Made by a program: the position numbers and the translations under genes. Positions 18,689 through 30,100 of a DNA stretch of 64,000 nucleotides are shown here, piece by piece. Source of the DNA: Acidobacteriaceae bacterium (GTDB taxonomy: Bacteria; Acidobacteriota; Terriglobia; Terriglobales; Acidobacteriaceae); assembly GCA_027307045.1 (NCBI GenBank), contig DAHUXR010000005.1, forward strand, positions 18,293-82,292, read 5' to 3'. The stretch's first letter is position 1. Every line of letters starts with the position of its first letter. The notes beneath the pieces are model-generated. The model searched no databases. It was not told where the DNA came from and worked only from the letters and a program-made list of their open reading frames with translations.

Positions 18689-19633
18689 ATGGAAACGGAA
18701 ACCAACGGGAACTCGTCTACTCGCATCCTGAAACAAATTTTTTATAACGACCGGGGCCTACGCGCTGGTTGGCGGCTGCTGATCTATGTTGGGATGATTC
18801 TTGCCCTCGGCTTAGGAGCACGCCTAATTACGAGACGCGCGGCTTCGGGCGCAAGGAACGCGCCATCATCTGATTTCGCTCGCGCGATCTTAGAGGCAAT
18901 CGGCGAACTGATTTTATTTCTCGTGCTTTTGTTCCTGGCATGGATCATGAGCAAGATTGAACGCCGTAAAGTAGGCGAATATGGCCTGCCTTTGCAACGA
19001 TCGGCCGTTGCGGGTTTTATTCGAGGATATTTCTTGTGGGGATTCCTGCCTCTCGCTATTTTGCTGTCGATTCTGCGGATACTGCATGGTTTTTATTTTG
19101 GCGATGTGAGTCCTCTAAATTCCCAGATACTCGGCTGGGCCGTCGTCTGGTTTCTTTTCTTTTTGCTGGTGGGGCTTTTTGAAGAGTACTCACTTCGCGG
19201 CTATCTGCTTTACACTCTCGCGGATGGCATTGGCTTCTGGCCTGCCGCCATTATCCAGGCGATATTGTTCGCCCGAGCGCACATGGGCAATGGCGGTGAA
19301 ACAAGAATTGGAATTATCGCTACGGGGGTCTTTGCCATGTTTGCAGCGGCCACGCTTTGGCGTACCGGAAATCTATGGCTTGCCGTGGGTGCTCACGCTG
19401 GCTGGGACTGGGGACAGTCATTTTTCTTTGGCGTGAATGACAGTGGTGTTCAGATGCCCGGCCACCTTTTCAATCCCCGTCCGACTCAGGGGCCTGACTG
19501 GCTCACCGGCGGCAGCGTGGGACCTGAAGGTAGTGTAGTGACGCTGATCCTGTGGGTGCTTATGGCGGTTCTCTTTCTTTGGCTTCACCGCAAGCGGCAT
19601 GAGCCGGCACTGGTGATAACAATGGAGAGATGA
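18689..19633 (+). CDS. CPBP-family intramembrane metalloprotease
   Basis: 314 residues, about eight membrane helices. The CAAX/CPBP (ABI, Rce1-like) motifs are present in order: motif 1 EEYSLRGYLL (EExxxR, about 165-174), motif 2 FARAHMGNGG (FxxxH), and motif 3 HAGWDWGQ (HxxxD). The glutamate pair and two histidines build the active site in the membrane. Bacterial homologues act in peptide processing, immunity or signal shedding; the substrate here is unknown. The first 100 residues include two N-terminal helices. ATG 18689 has GGGGAG upstream. It converges on the neprosin-like gene with a 13-nt gap. Confidence 0.92.
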   Translation: METETNGNSSTRILKQIFYNDRGLRAGWRLLIYVGMILALGLGARLITRRAASGARNAPSSDFARAILEAIGELILFLVLLFLAWIMSKIERRKVGEYGLPLQRSAVAGFIRGYFLWGFLPLAILLSILRILHGFYFGDVSPLNSQILGWAVVWFLFFLLVGLFEEYSLRGYLLYTLADGIGFWPAAIIQAILFARAHMGNGGETRIGIIATGVFAMFAAATLWRTGNLWLAVGAHAGWDWGQSFFFGVNDSGVQMPGHLFNPRPTQGPDWLTGGSVGPEGSVVTLILWVLMAVLFLWLHRKRHEPALVITMER

Positions 19634-19646
19634 TTAGCTGCGAGCT

Positions 19647-20816
19647 CTACTGCCCCGGTCCGCCATACCTTACGGCGCCGAATCCCGTGTGATTGAGAAT
19701 GTCATAGTAGTTCACCTTGGTGGCGCCAGTGGATTGCAGGTCACGGTAGAAGCAGAGCCATGCTGCGGCGTCCACATCGCACAGCGTCTCCATTCGCGCA
19801 GCGCCGGTATTCGACGGAAATTGTCCCGTGCCCATCTGCGTCTTCGGCGGGATTCCGTTATCTGACGCCACCTCTCCGTACCACTGGATCTGTGCTGTTT
19901 TGGTGAACTGTCCGTTCCATTCCGTGTCTTTGAAGTATCCCAGCCACTGATCGTTGAACCAACCCCACCAGGCGTTCTCAAAATGCACCCAGCCGATATA
20001 TACGTCTGCCCCCACGAGCGCAGAGAGGTCCATGTAAGGAGAATATGTGCTGCTGTACTGGTTCCAGCCACATAGATCTCCGCTGTGGCTGTAGCAGGTT
20101 TCGCCGCCGTTGATCCAGTGATAGACAAACAGATGTGGGTGGCTGTCGCCGAACTGGTCCTGGGAGACGCTGAACCCCATCTCAACGTCGTCGAGACTTC
20201 CGCCTGCGGAGCCCGCTCCCATCACAGCTATTTCACCGATGGAGTGTCCGTCACCGCCGGTATTAACTACTGTCGGGTTCTCAATGGTGTAGGTCATGCC
20301 GCCACCATCGGCCACGCGCTGCTCTGACGCGCTTCCGTAATAAAAGCAGCTGGAAAACCAAGGCACACCATCACACGGTGGATCGTCGGCGCCACTAGGC
20401 GAATTCTCTCGAGGCTGCGTGTACCGTCTTTCACGTTTCCAATAAACCTGATCAAACGGAAGCAGCAGATGATTAACCAGATCGCGCGGCAGCGGATGTG
20501 CCGGACCTGGGGCTGCGTAGCTGCCGAGCATTGGATTGCCTTTGATGAAATGCCGCTTTTCCGGCTCGCCCGTTATGGGAACTTCACCTTCAGGACAGAC
20601 CGGCTTCAGTTTTCGCGCCGGGCGGATCTCCTGTTCTTTTCCTCTGTACGGCCGTAAGCTGGGAAGTACCGCGCGTGGCGGTTTTAGATCAGCTTCGCGT
20701 TTAACGCACTTTACCCGCTCCTGCTCCGTTTGTGACTGAGCAGGTTTTGCGGTCAAAAGAATGATGGTGCATGACACGAGAGCGTTGAGAAAACAGAACA
20801 GCTTTCTACTCTGCAT
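19647..20816 (-). CDS. Secreted neprosin-domain protein (G3 glutamic-peptidase-like)
   Basis: 389 residues from ATG 20816, preferred over ATG 20831 because GGAG lies nine bases before it. A signal peptide (LFCFLNALVSCTIILLTA) leads to a basic, Pro-rich linker and then a neprosin (DUF239) fold of about 220 residues: GDGHSIGEIAVMG, VEMGFSVSQDQFGDSHPHLF, the CGWNQ stretch, WWGWFNDQWLGYF, IQWYGEVAS and MGTGQFPSN. The two conserved acidic positions expected in neprosins, the E of VEMGF and the E of YGEVAS, are both present. Neprosins are proline-directed glutamic endopeptidases known mainly from plants. Function here is inferred. Confidence 0.8.
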   Translation of the reverse strand: MQSRKLFCFLNALVSCTIILLTAKPAQSQTEQERVKCVKREADLKPPRAVLPSLRPYRGKEQEIRPARKLKPVCPEGEVPITGEPEKRHFIKGNPMLGSYAAPGPAHPLPRDLVNHLLLPFDQVYWKRERRYTQPRENSPSGADDPPCDGVPWFSSCFYYGSASEQRVADGGGMTYTIENPTVVNTGGDGHSIGEIAVMGAGSAGGSLDDVEMGFSVSQDQFGDSHPHLFVYHWINGGETCYSHSGDLCGWNQYSSTYSPYMDLSALVGADVYIGWVHFENAWWGWFNDQWLGYFKDTEWNGQFTKTAQIQWYGEVASDNGIPPKTQMGTGQFPSNTGAARMETLCDVDAAAWLCFYRDLQSTGATKVNYYDILNHTGFGAVRYGGPGQ

Positions 20817-20988
20817 GGCGGCTTTCTCCATGGACTTAGATTCAGCGATTCACGAGGGAAAGCGCAGGGCAATCCGAACGCAATTTTCTATGTGAAATGC
20901 CTGCATGAGTAGTGTTCCCAAAGCGCAATTCATTACAAGAAAATTTGCCGTCTGTGGAAAGATTTCCCCTCGACCTTGAGGTGACAGA

Positions 20989-24259
<3,271 letters not shown>

Positions 24260-24409
24260 ATGAAAGCGCTTCTTCGTTCGTCAATCTTCGCTCTTTTCGT
24301 CTTCGCAGGTTATGCGGCAGTTGCCACCGATATCAGCAAACCACACTCAAATGCTCAGTTTCCTCAACCGCAGTGTCCGCCTCGTGCTCTTTGCGCGATC
24401 GGAAAGTAA
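24260..24409 (+). CDS. Short secreted peptide, hypothetical
   Basis: 49 residues. ATG 24260 has AGGAGAG in good position. A signal-peptide-like segment (SSIFALFVFAGYAAVA) is followed by a mature stretch of about 26 residues with prolines and two cysteines (PQCPPRALC). A promoter-like pair lies upstream and a hairpin downstream (24442-24474), so the unit looks complete and independently expressed. The family is not recognised. It may be a tiny exported peptide common in this phylum; a function cannot be given. Confidence 0.6.
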   Translation: MKALLRSSIFALFVFAGYAAVATDISKPHSNAQFPQPQCPPRALCAIGK

Positions 24410-24441
24410 CACCCACTAGGGCTTCCGGGTTTGCGCCTTAA

Positions 24442-24474
24442 GGGGGTAGCCCATTTGTTTCAGGGGCTTACCCC
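24442..24474 (+). terminator. Imperfect GC-rich hairpin after the small peptide gene
   Basis: GGGGTAGCCC (24443-24452) faces GGGGCTTACCCC (24463-24474), with one bulged T and about a 10-nt loop. No clear T-run follows. It may be a terminator or an attenuator in the leader of the next gene. Confidence 0.4.
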
Positions 24475-24587
24475 ATTGCAAACTCTTGACGGTGTTTACT
24501 TAAAGGTAAATTGTACTTTGGTGTCGCGGAGAAGGCTTGCTCGGGCCTCTTGGGAGATAGTATGCTTTGCGCTCCCTTGGAGGAAAC

Positions 24588-25436
24588 GTGCAAATCTCCC
24601 AAACTCAACTGGTTCTCATCGCGCTTGCCATAGTAGCTGTCGGCGTACAAGTTTTTATTCTCCGCGTCCTCAAACAGCGGAAGCTGCGTTCCGAATTTCC
24701 CGTCTTTTCCCGCTACTTAGTTTTTTGCATTGGCGGCTCTGCCATCACCCTGATTCCATTTGTGGTCTACTGCCCGCAATACTTCTATGTGTACTGGGCT
24801 CTTACCGCAGTGACGATGGTGCTGGAGTTTGGTGTTCTGTATGAACTGCTGGTGAACGCCCTCAAGCCGTATTCTGCTCTCATTGACCTGGGCAAAATGC
24901 TGTTCCGGTGGGCCGCAGTTTTCCTGATTCTGGCAGCCTTGCTCACCGCATTCGCCACCACGGGTTCTGGCAATAACAAGCTGGTTGCTGCGTCAGAGCT
25001 GTTGCAGCGCACCGTTCGCCTGATGCAGTGCGGTCTCTTGCTGCTGTTCTTCGGGCTGGAAAAGCGTCTCGGTCTTTCATGGCGCACGCACAGCATGAGT
25101 ATCGCGATGGGTCTGGGCATCTATGCAGGAGTGGACCTCAGCACCACTTACTTGATTGACCGTTTGCCAGCATTGGCCGGCACTTTCCAGATCCTTACGA
25201 ACCTTGTCTATCTTGGAGCTACGTCGCTCTGGGCTTATAGCCTGGCCAAGCCGGAGCCCGTGCGCGGCAACGTGCTGGATTCGCCTCGCCGACTTATCTT
25301 CCAGCGCTGGAATGAAGCGCTTTTGACTCACACCGTCCGCGGCGAAATGGCCTTTGCCGGAAGCGGAATGGAATCATTCCTTCCCGGCGTGGAACAAACC
25401 GTGGAACGCGTCCTGGCTCGCAAGATCATCCAGTAA
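24588..25436 (+). CDS. Multi-pass membrane protein of unknown function
   Basis: 282 residues from the GTG at 24588, which has GGAGG four bases upstream; it then begins QISQTQLVLIALAIVAVGVQ. About seven hydrophobic helices: an N-terminal helix, two near 50-95 (VFCIGGSAITLIPFVVY, YWALTAVTMVLEFGVLYELL), two near 110-160, and two near 185-230. It ends in a roughly 50-residue cytoplasmic tail with a Gly-Ser-rich turn. The 7-helix layout without an enzyme motif resembles a family abundant in Acidobacteriota, but I know of no function. It converges on dnaN and is separated by a strong terminator. Confidence 0.75.
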   Translation: MQISQTQLVLIALAIVAVGVQVFILRVLKQRKLRSEFPVFSRYLVFCIGGSAITLIPFVVYCPQYFYVYWALTAVTMVLEFGVLYELLVNALKPYSALIDLGKMLFRWAAVFLILAALLTAFATTGSGNNKLVAASELLQRTVRLMQCGLLLLFFGLEKRLGLSWRTHSMSIAMGLGIYAGVDLSTTYLIDRLPALAGTFQILTNLVYLGATSLWAYSLAKPEPVRGNVLDSPRRLIFQRWNEALLTHTVRGEMAFAGSGMESFLPGVEQTVERVLARKIIQ

Positions 25437-25453
25437 GAAAATTGTCTCCAAGA

Positions 25454-25488
25454 AACTACAGGCCGGACATTTTGTCCGGCCTGTAGTT
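25454..25488. terminator. Bidirectional terminator between membrane gene and dnaN
   Basis: A 16-bp perfect stem, AACTACAGGCCGGACA (25454-25469) with TGTCCGGCCTGTAGTT (25473-25488), and a 3-nt TTT loop. T-rich sequence follows on the right. Confidence 0.92.
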
Positions 25489-25512
25489 ATTTTGCTGTAC
25501 TTTTTCGGAAAC

Positions 25513-26631
25513 TCAGATCCGCATCGGCATCACGATATAACGGTAACGATACTCGCTGTCCGCAGCCTCGTCTGGACGCAATTGGCCGGCTGTCTGAGCG
25601 TCCTTGAATTCAAAGCGAACGTCGCCGGAGCCGACCACCTTCAGGAATTCCAGCAGGTACTGTGAATTGAATCCGATCACCATCGGATCACCGGTATAAG
25701 CAGTCTCGATTGAATCTTCAGATTCGCCGGTCTCTGTGTTGGAAGATGAAACTTTTAATTCGTTCTTCTCCACGCGCATGCGGATAGCGTTGGAGCGTTC
25801 ATCGGCAAATTGCGCGACGCGCTGTATTGCTGCTGAAAGCTCGTCGCAATGAACGGTCACGAATTTGTTGTTCTCGCGCGGAAGTACCGCTTCGTAATTA
25901 GGGAACTGCCCGGTAAGCTGGCGAGAGGTCAGCAGCCGGCCGCCGATACGGAAAAAGAGCGTCGATTCGTCTTTGGCAAACTCAACCGTCTGCGTATCCG
26001 TGCTGTTGAGCAACGTACTTAGCTCAGCCATGGCCTTTTTGGGTACCAGGACTTTCAATTCCCCACTCACGGGCAGCTTGGTGCCGCCGTGTTCGATGTG
26101 GGCCAGCCTATGGCCGTCTGTGGCGATCATGGTCAGCGATTCCGGCTTGAGCACCAGGAGCGCGCCGTTCAACGTGTAGCGCGATTCTTCATTGGATATT
26201 GAGAAAATGGTCCGGCCAATCAACTGGCGCAATACCTGTGCCGGAAGCTGAAGCGCTGATTCAGCGGGGAACAGCGGCAGTGCGGGAAAATTCGCCCGTG
26301 CCATGCCAACCATCTTGGTATTCGACCGTCCGCTGCGGATCTGTACCCAGTGATTTTCCAGCAGCTTGATGCTGATGTCGCCATCCGCCAGCAGCTTTAC
26401 GTAGTCATAAAGTTTGCGCGCTGGTATGGTGCACGAACCTTCTTTTTTTACCTTTGCGGGGCAAGACGTGCGCAGGCTCAGATCAAGGTCCGTTGCGGTA
26501 ATTGACAGCTTGTCGCCGCCCGCTTCAAAAAGAAAGTTGGAAAGAATGGGGATGGTGGTCTTGCGCTCCACCACGCCCTGTGTTGCCGTGAGTTCCTTCA
26601 ACAGATCGTTTTTGCTGACGCTGATTTCCAT
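25513..26631 (-). CDS. dnaN: DNA polymerase III beta sliding clamp
   Basis: 372 residues from ATG 26631, where MEISVSKNDLLKEL matches the family N-terminus; the longer frame to 26667 is an extension. Three clamp domains are visible by length. It holds the replicative polymerase on DNA and docks repair factors. Landmarks: VERKTTIPILSNFLFEA (domain 1), YTLNGALLVL...TDGHRLAH (domain 2 start) and the C-terminal YRYIVMPMRI. A GAGG lies about 11 nt upstream of the start. dnaA is on the same strand, 425 bp upstream of the dnaN start, a typical dnaA-dnaN unit. Confidence 0.97.
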   Translation of the reverse strand: MEISVSKNDLLKELTATQGVVERKTTIPILSNFLFEAGGDKLSITATDLDLSLRTSCPAKVKKEGSCTIPARKLYDYVKLLADGDISIKLLENHWVQIRSGRSNTKMVGMARANFPALPLFPAESALQLPAQVLRQLIGRTIFSISNEESRYTLNGALLVLKPESLTMIATDGHRLAHIEHGGTKLPVSGELKVLVPKKAMAELSTLLNSTDTQTVEFAKDESTLFFRIGGRLLTSRQLTGQFPNYEAVLPRENNKFVTVHCDELSAAIQRVAQFADERSNAIRMRVEKNELKVSSSNTETGESEDSIETAYTGDPMVIGFNSQYLLEFLKVVGSGDVRFEFKDAQTAGQLRPDEAADSEYRYRYIVMPMRI

Positions 26632-27055
26632 CGTAGTTCCCACCTCAGTGCCCACGGCGGAAGGCATAATCTTTGGCCCCCTGAATAAATTCTAAATGCT
26701 GTACACAAAATGTCACTTCATGCAGGATACAGCAAATCCCGCTAAAAGCGGCTCTGCCGTTGCCACTCGCGCTTCTGTTCTGCGGCTGTCATTCTAATCT
26801 TTTCATTTTGGTCTTTGGTGGAAAATCGCTGCCCCAGAATGTGGAGAACCTGTGGATTTTCTGCACTAAACTTACTGCAAACAGCTGGAACTTGCCGATG
26901 TTGACGCGAGCCCGATGGCTGTATTCCTAAAATCTCCCTCGCCCCTCGCATCTTGAGCAAGAAAAGGGAAATGTCTTGCATGCTCGGCTCAGGAAAAGCG
27001 CTATCGTTAGGGACAATTTGTCCCTAATCGACAAAGAGGGATTGAACGTCAACTC
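26632..27055. other. dnaA-dnaN spacer with DnaA-box-like 9-mers
   Basis: This spacer has no gene. TGTGGAGAA (26840-26848) and TGTGGATTT (26851-26859) each differ by one base from the DnaA box TGTGGATAA and are in tandem at 11-bp spacing, i.e. about one helical turn. A perfect palindrome lies at 27007-27027. In many bacteria this spacer carries the origin or DnaA-binding regulatory sites. Confidence 0.5.
27007..27027. repeat. Perfect palindrome behind dnaA
   Basis: TTAGGGACAA (27007-27016), one T, TTGTCCCTAA (27018-27027): a 10-bp perfect inverted repeat about 30 nt past the dnaA stop. No U-tract follows on the dnaA transcript, so it could be an operator or protein site as well as a terminator stem. 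Confidence 0.75.
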
Positions 27056-28450
27056 CTAGCTATTCAACGTTTCGGTTAGTTTATTCAGCAGCCGGTTTAG
27101 GTCCTTGTCCGCCTGCCGCTGTTCCTCAATCTTGTCGATCGAATGCATGACGGTAGTGTGATGCTTGCCGCCAAACTGCCTGCCAATTTCCGGCAATGAC
27201 GCTTCCGTCATCTGTTTGGCCAGATACATGGCAATCTGCCGCGGAAACACGATTGCGCGAGAGTTGCTCTTGGCTTTGATCTCAATCACGCGCAGGCCAA
27301 ACTGCTCTGCCACCGCTTTCTGGATTGCATCAATAGTGATCTTGCGCGCCTGTGAGTCGATGAAATTCTTCAGCACCTGTTGTGCCGTGATCAGGCTGAT
27401 TTCAGCGCCGGTCAGTGAGCAATAGGCAATCAGGCGGATCAACGCGCCTTCCAGCTCGCGCACGTTTGTCCGTACGTTGGAAGCGATGTACAACGCAAGA
27501 TCTGTCGAGAGAACGACACGCTCCGACTCTGCTTTCTTCTGCAGGATCGCAACTTTGGTTTCCAGATCGGGCGGCTGAATGTCCGCAATCAGGCCCCATT
27601 CAAAGCGCGAGCGCAAGCGGTCTTCAATTTCCGGCAGCTCCTTCGGCGGACGATCGCTGGCAATCACGATCTGCTTCATGGACTCGTGCAGCGCGTTGAA
27701 CGTATGGAAAAATTCTTCCTGCGTGCGCTCTTTCTGCGCCAGGAACTGAATGTCATCAATCAGCAGCACGTCCACGTTGCGGAACTTATCGCGGAAGCTG
27801 ATCATTTTGTCGTAGCGCAGCGAATTAATCATCTCATTGGTGAATTTTTCACTCGAGATGTAGCAGATGGAAGCCTGTGGCTGGCGCCGTTTTACTTCAT
27901 GACCAATGGCCTGCATCAAATGGGTTTTACCCATGCCTACGCCGCCATAAAGGAATAGCGGATTGTAAGCCTTGGACGGGCGCTCCGCCACGGCCTGTGA
28001 CGCTGCATGCGCGAACTGGTTACCCGCGCCGATCACAAATGCGCCAAACGTGTACTTGGGGCTGAGCTGCGCCGCGGAATCCCAGTCGAAGCGCTGCTGT
28101 CTGGAGGCGGAGGGCGCCGATGTGCCGCTGGCTGAAACCGGAGCGAACCCTCCATCGGAACGGACCGGAGGCACTGTGGGATCTTCTTCCGCGGTAACGA
28201 ACTTTACGTCCTGATATTCAGGAGCCAGCGTGTCCATGGCTTCCTGGATCAGGTCACCGAATTTTTCTCCCAGCTGACGAAACTCCGGGTTCGGCACCCG
28301 GACAAAAATTATGTTGCCGTTGATGTGGCTGAACCGCGTGGGCTTGAGCCATGTGTCATAGGAATGGCGAGTGATCTTTTTTTCCAGTGCTCCAAGTATT
28401 CGGAGCCATGGATTCGCAGTTGCGGTAATTGTCGCAGCGGGTAATGACAT
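27056..28450 (-). CDS. dnaA: Chromosomal replication initiator DnaA
   Basis: 464 residues from ATG 28450 (MSLPAATITATANPWLRILG), the usual DnaA size; the frame stays open to 28735, but that extension is Cys- and Arg-rich and unlike DnaA. Domain I starts at LGALEKKITRHSYDTWLKP. A variable Pro/Ser linker follows. AAA+ domain: Walker A GGVGMGKTHLMQ, Walker B LLIDDIQFLAQ. Domain IV DNA-binding HTH: GRQFGGKHHTTVMHSIDKI. DnaA binds 9-mer boxes and opens the origin. The best ribosome-site candidate is a weak AGGA about 12 nt upstream. Confidence 0.97.
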   Translation of the reverse strand: MSLPAATITATANPWLRILGALEKKITRHSYDTWLKPTRFSHINGNIIFVRVPNPEFRQLGEKFGDLIQEAMDTLAPEYQDVKFVTAEEDPTVPPVRSDGGFAPVSASGTSAPSASRQQRFDWDSAAQLSPKYTFGAFVIGAGNQFAHAASQAVAERPSKAYNPLFLYGGVGMGKTHLMQAIGHEVKRRQPQASICYISSEKFTNEMINSLRYDKMISFRDKFRNVDVLLIDDIQFLAQKERTQEEFFHTFNALHESMKQIVIASDRPPKELPEIEDRLRSRFEWGLIADIQPPDLETKVAILQKKAESERVVLSTDLALYIASNVRTNVRELEGALIRLIAYCSLTGAEISLITAQQVLKNFIDSQARKITIDAIQKAVAEQFGLRVIEIKAKSNSRAIVFPRQIAMYLAKQMTEASLPEIGRQFGGKHHTTVMHSIDKIEEQRQADKDLNRLLNKLTETLNS

Positions 28451-29012
28451 TCTTGGGATGGTTCCTATGTTGTGAGCCGGCCAGGGCTCGTGGTTAAACT
28501 CGAAGAAACTTGATCTAGTTGTGCAAGGGCGAAGCAGAAGTGTTGAACACTTCGTTGTGCAACAATTTTTTTTTCGACTGGTGGGCATACTAGCACGAAG
28601 TTCACCCGCTGGAAATGCATACGCCAGACTTTTTTTTGCGATCACCAAATTTCTTCTGAACATCGCTTGTAGTTTTGCCGTGCCGCAATTTTGTAATTGC
28701 AGCAAGCGTGGTGCAAGATTCAATTCTGTTGTCACGCTTGCTAAGTGATAGCGGTGTTCCTGTCGCGTGCCACATGAGAAATTGTCTGGCGAGAATTGCA
28801 GCCGAGCGGTTTGCCGCCAGAAGAATTTAAACGATCAGCGGAATGGCGAAAAATGTCACTTCGCACCCTAGCTGCATAGGAGTCAACAAGGAAAATAACT
28901 CGTACCAACCCCCTTCTGCTCACCGGTTGCTCAAAGTGGCACGAAAGGCCAGAATTCCTTTATACTTATCGTTTGCCCAGCAAACAATCCCGAGTAGGAG
29001 TTCCACAAGTCA
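28451..29012. other. Candidate origin of replication (dnaA-rpmH spacer)
   Basis: A 562-bp gene-free gap where coding direction switches from minus (gyrA, gyrB, dnaN, dnaA) to plus (rpmH, rnpA, yidC, mnmE). It contains T-runs (9 and 8 bases near 28566 and 28630), the 17-nt palindrome GAAGTGTTGAACACTTC at 28537-28553, two exact GTTGTGCAA copies (28518-28526, 28554-28562) and a third with one mismatch (28708-28716). No canonical TTATCCACA box was found, so the origin call rests on position and asymmetry. A TATACT at 28961-28966 may be the rpmH -10. Confidence 0.5.
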
Positions 29013-29168
29013 ATGCCCAAGCGCACTTTTCAACCCAACCGCCGCCGTCGTTCCAAGGTGCACGGTTTTCGCACACGAATGAAAACAAAGAGCGGAAGGG
29101 CGGTCCTCTCCCGCCGCCGCGCTAAAGGACGCAAGCGCGTTTCCGTGAAGCCTGGCTTCCGGGAATAG
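29013..29168 (+). CDS. rpmH: 50S ribosomal protein L34
   Basis: 51 residues, slightly longer than the usual 44-46 through a C-terminal extension ([10 protein letters not shown]). The L34 signature [20 protein letters not shown] is intact from residue 3, followed by a very basic [14 protein letters not shown]. It is a structural protein of the large subunit. ATG 29013 has AGGAG ten bases upstream. It is the first gene of the rpmH-rnpA-yidD-yidC-jag cluster, divergent from dnaA, a near-universal origin-side arrangement. Confidence 0.97.
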   Translation: MPKRTFQPNRRRRSKVHGFRTRMKTKSGRAVLSRRRAKGRKRVSVKPGFRE

Positions 29169-29179
29169 TTTTACCCGCA

Positions 29180-29584
29180 ATGTCCATTCTGCCTGCCAGA
29201 CCAGCCGTGAAAGAAACTTCTAACAAAGTGTCGCAAGGTTTCCCCCGGGAAGCGCGATTGTTGAAGCATGCTGACTTTCAAGTGGTCTACAAACAGGGCA
29301 GGAAGCATTTCTCCGGAAACATGACGGCTTTTTACCGCGAGAACCAGGATACCGTGGGTCCACGTGTAGGCTTCACTGTGGGCAAGGTGCTGGGTGGCGC
29401 CGTGGACCGCAACCGCATTCGTCGGCGCATGCGCTCGGCGGTGCGAAACCACTTTAGAGAACTCGCCCGTCCACTGGATCTGGTGTTACATCCGCGCAAG
29501 AGCGTGCTGACTTTGGAGTTTTCCCAACTGGATGCAGAGGTTATGCAAGTATTTGCCGCCGTGCAACGAGGTCGTGGACGATGA
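29180..29584 (+). CDS. rnpA: Ribonuclease P protein component
   Basis: 134 residues. It binds the RNase P RNA and helps cleave 5' leaders of tRNA precursors. The RnpA motif [14 protein letters not shown] is at about 76-89 after [16 protein letters not shown], and [16 protein letters not shown] gives the N-terminal helix. About 20 extra residues precede the family core. It starts 11 nt after rpmH and overlaps yidD by ATGA, so all three are co-transcribed. No RNase P RNA gene is visible in the window. Confidence 0.95.
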   Translation: MSILPARPAVKETSNKVSQGFPREARLLKHADFQVVYKQGRKHFSGNMTAFYRENQDTVGPRVGFTVGKVLGGAVDRNRIRRRMRSAVRNHFRELARPLDLVLHPRKSVLTLEFSQLDAEVMQVFAAVQRGRGR

Positions 29585-29847
29585 AGACCCTGGCCAAGTT
29601 TTGCTTGTGGTTTTACAAGGGCGCCATTTCTCCGCACCTGCCGGTCGCCTGCCGATTCGTACCTAGTTGTTCAGAATACGCAGCAGAAGCCGTCGCAAAG
29701 CGCGGTCTGCTCCATGGATCGGCTTTAGGGCTTTGGCGGATACTGCGTTGCAATCCCTTCGCGCGAGGGGGCTATGATCCTGTTCCGGCAAAGAAAGCCA
29801 CAAAGGCAATGGCGGCCGAGCGGCCACAAGCAGGGCAGAAGAGCTAG
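29581..29847 (+). CDS. yidD: Membrane protein insertion efficiency factor YidD
   Basis: 88 residues. The family motifs are present: [37 protein letters not shown] and [16 protein letters not shown]. The cysteines of [10 protein letters not shown] and RCNPF are conserved. YidD is a small amphipathic inner-membrane protein that supports YidC-dependent insertion. Its ATG overlaps the rnpA stop, so it is translationally coupled, as usual. A basic C-terminal tail of about 15 residues extends beyond the family core. Confidence 0.94.
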   Translation: MKTLAKFCLWFYKGAISPHLPVACRFVPSCSEYAAEAVAKRGLLHGSALGLWRILRCNPFARGGYDPVPAKKATKAMAAERPQAGQKS

Positions 29848-29863
29848 CAAGGGTTCAACAATC

Positions 29864-30091
29864 GTGAAAGCGGGCTGGGCGAAGCGATACGACTTGATGA
29901 AAAAGCGCCAAGTCAGGAACTGGGAGTCAAAGGCACAACAGACTACTTTTGATCCAGAAGCCCCGGCGTTTTGGAGCGAAGAGACAAGATTGATCGAGTG
30001 GCAAGGCGCGAGCGTCGCCGAGCTACAGGAACACAACAGGCTACTTTTGGAAGACATGCTCCAGCGGTTTGGAGCGAATCGACAGGAATAG
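29864..30091 (+). CDS. Small hypothetical protein between yidD and yidC
   Basis: 75 residues if the GTG at 29864 is the start; the open frame also extends back over yidD to an ATG at 29774, and an internal ATG lies at 29897. The protein is Arg/Lys/Gln-rich with a Trp-containing segment and a helical C-terminal half (GASVAELQEHNRLLLEDMLQ). No family is recognised. Its place in the yidD-yidC gap, 9 nt before the yidC start, suggests co-transcription if it is real. It could also be spurious, since no strong ribosome site is seen. Confidence 0.35.
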   Translation: MKAGWAKRYDLMKKRQVRNWESKAQQTTFDPEAPAFWSEETRLIEWQGASVAELQEHNRLLLEDMLQRFGANRQE

Positions 30092-30100
30092 AAGAAATCA

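Noticed and set aside
28451..28735. N-terminal extension of dnaA by 95 codons
   Set aside because: Sequence is unlike DnaA, and the region is the dnaA leader and candidate origin.
28927..28966. rpmH promoter with TATACT
   Set aside because: The -10 is good but no -35 at proper distance; kept only as a note in the origin region.
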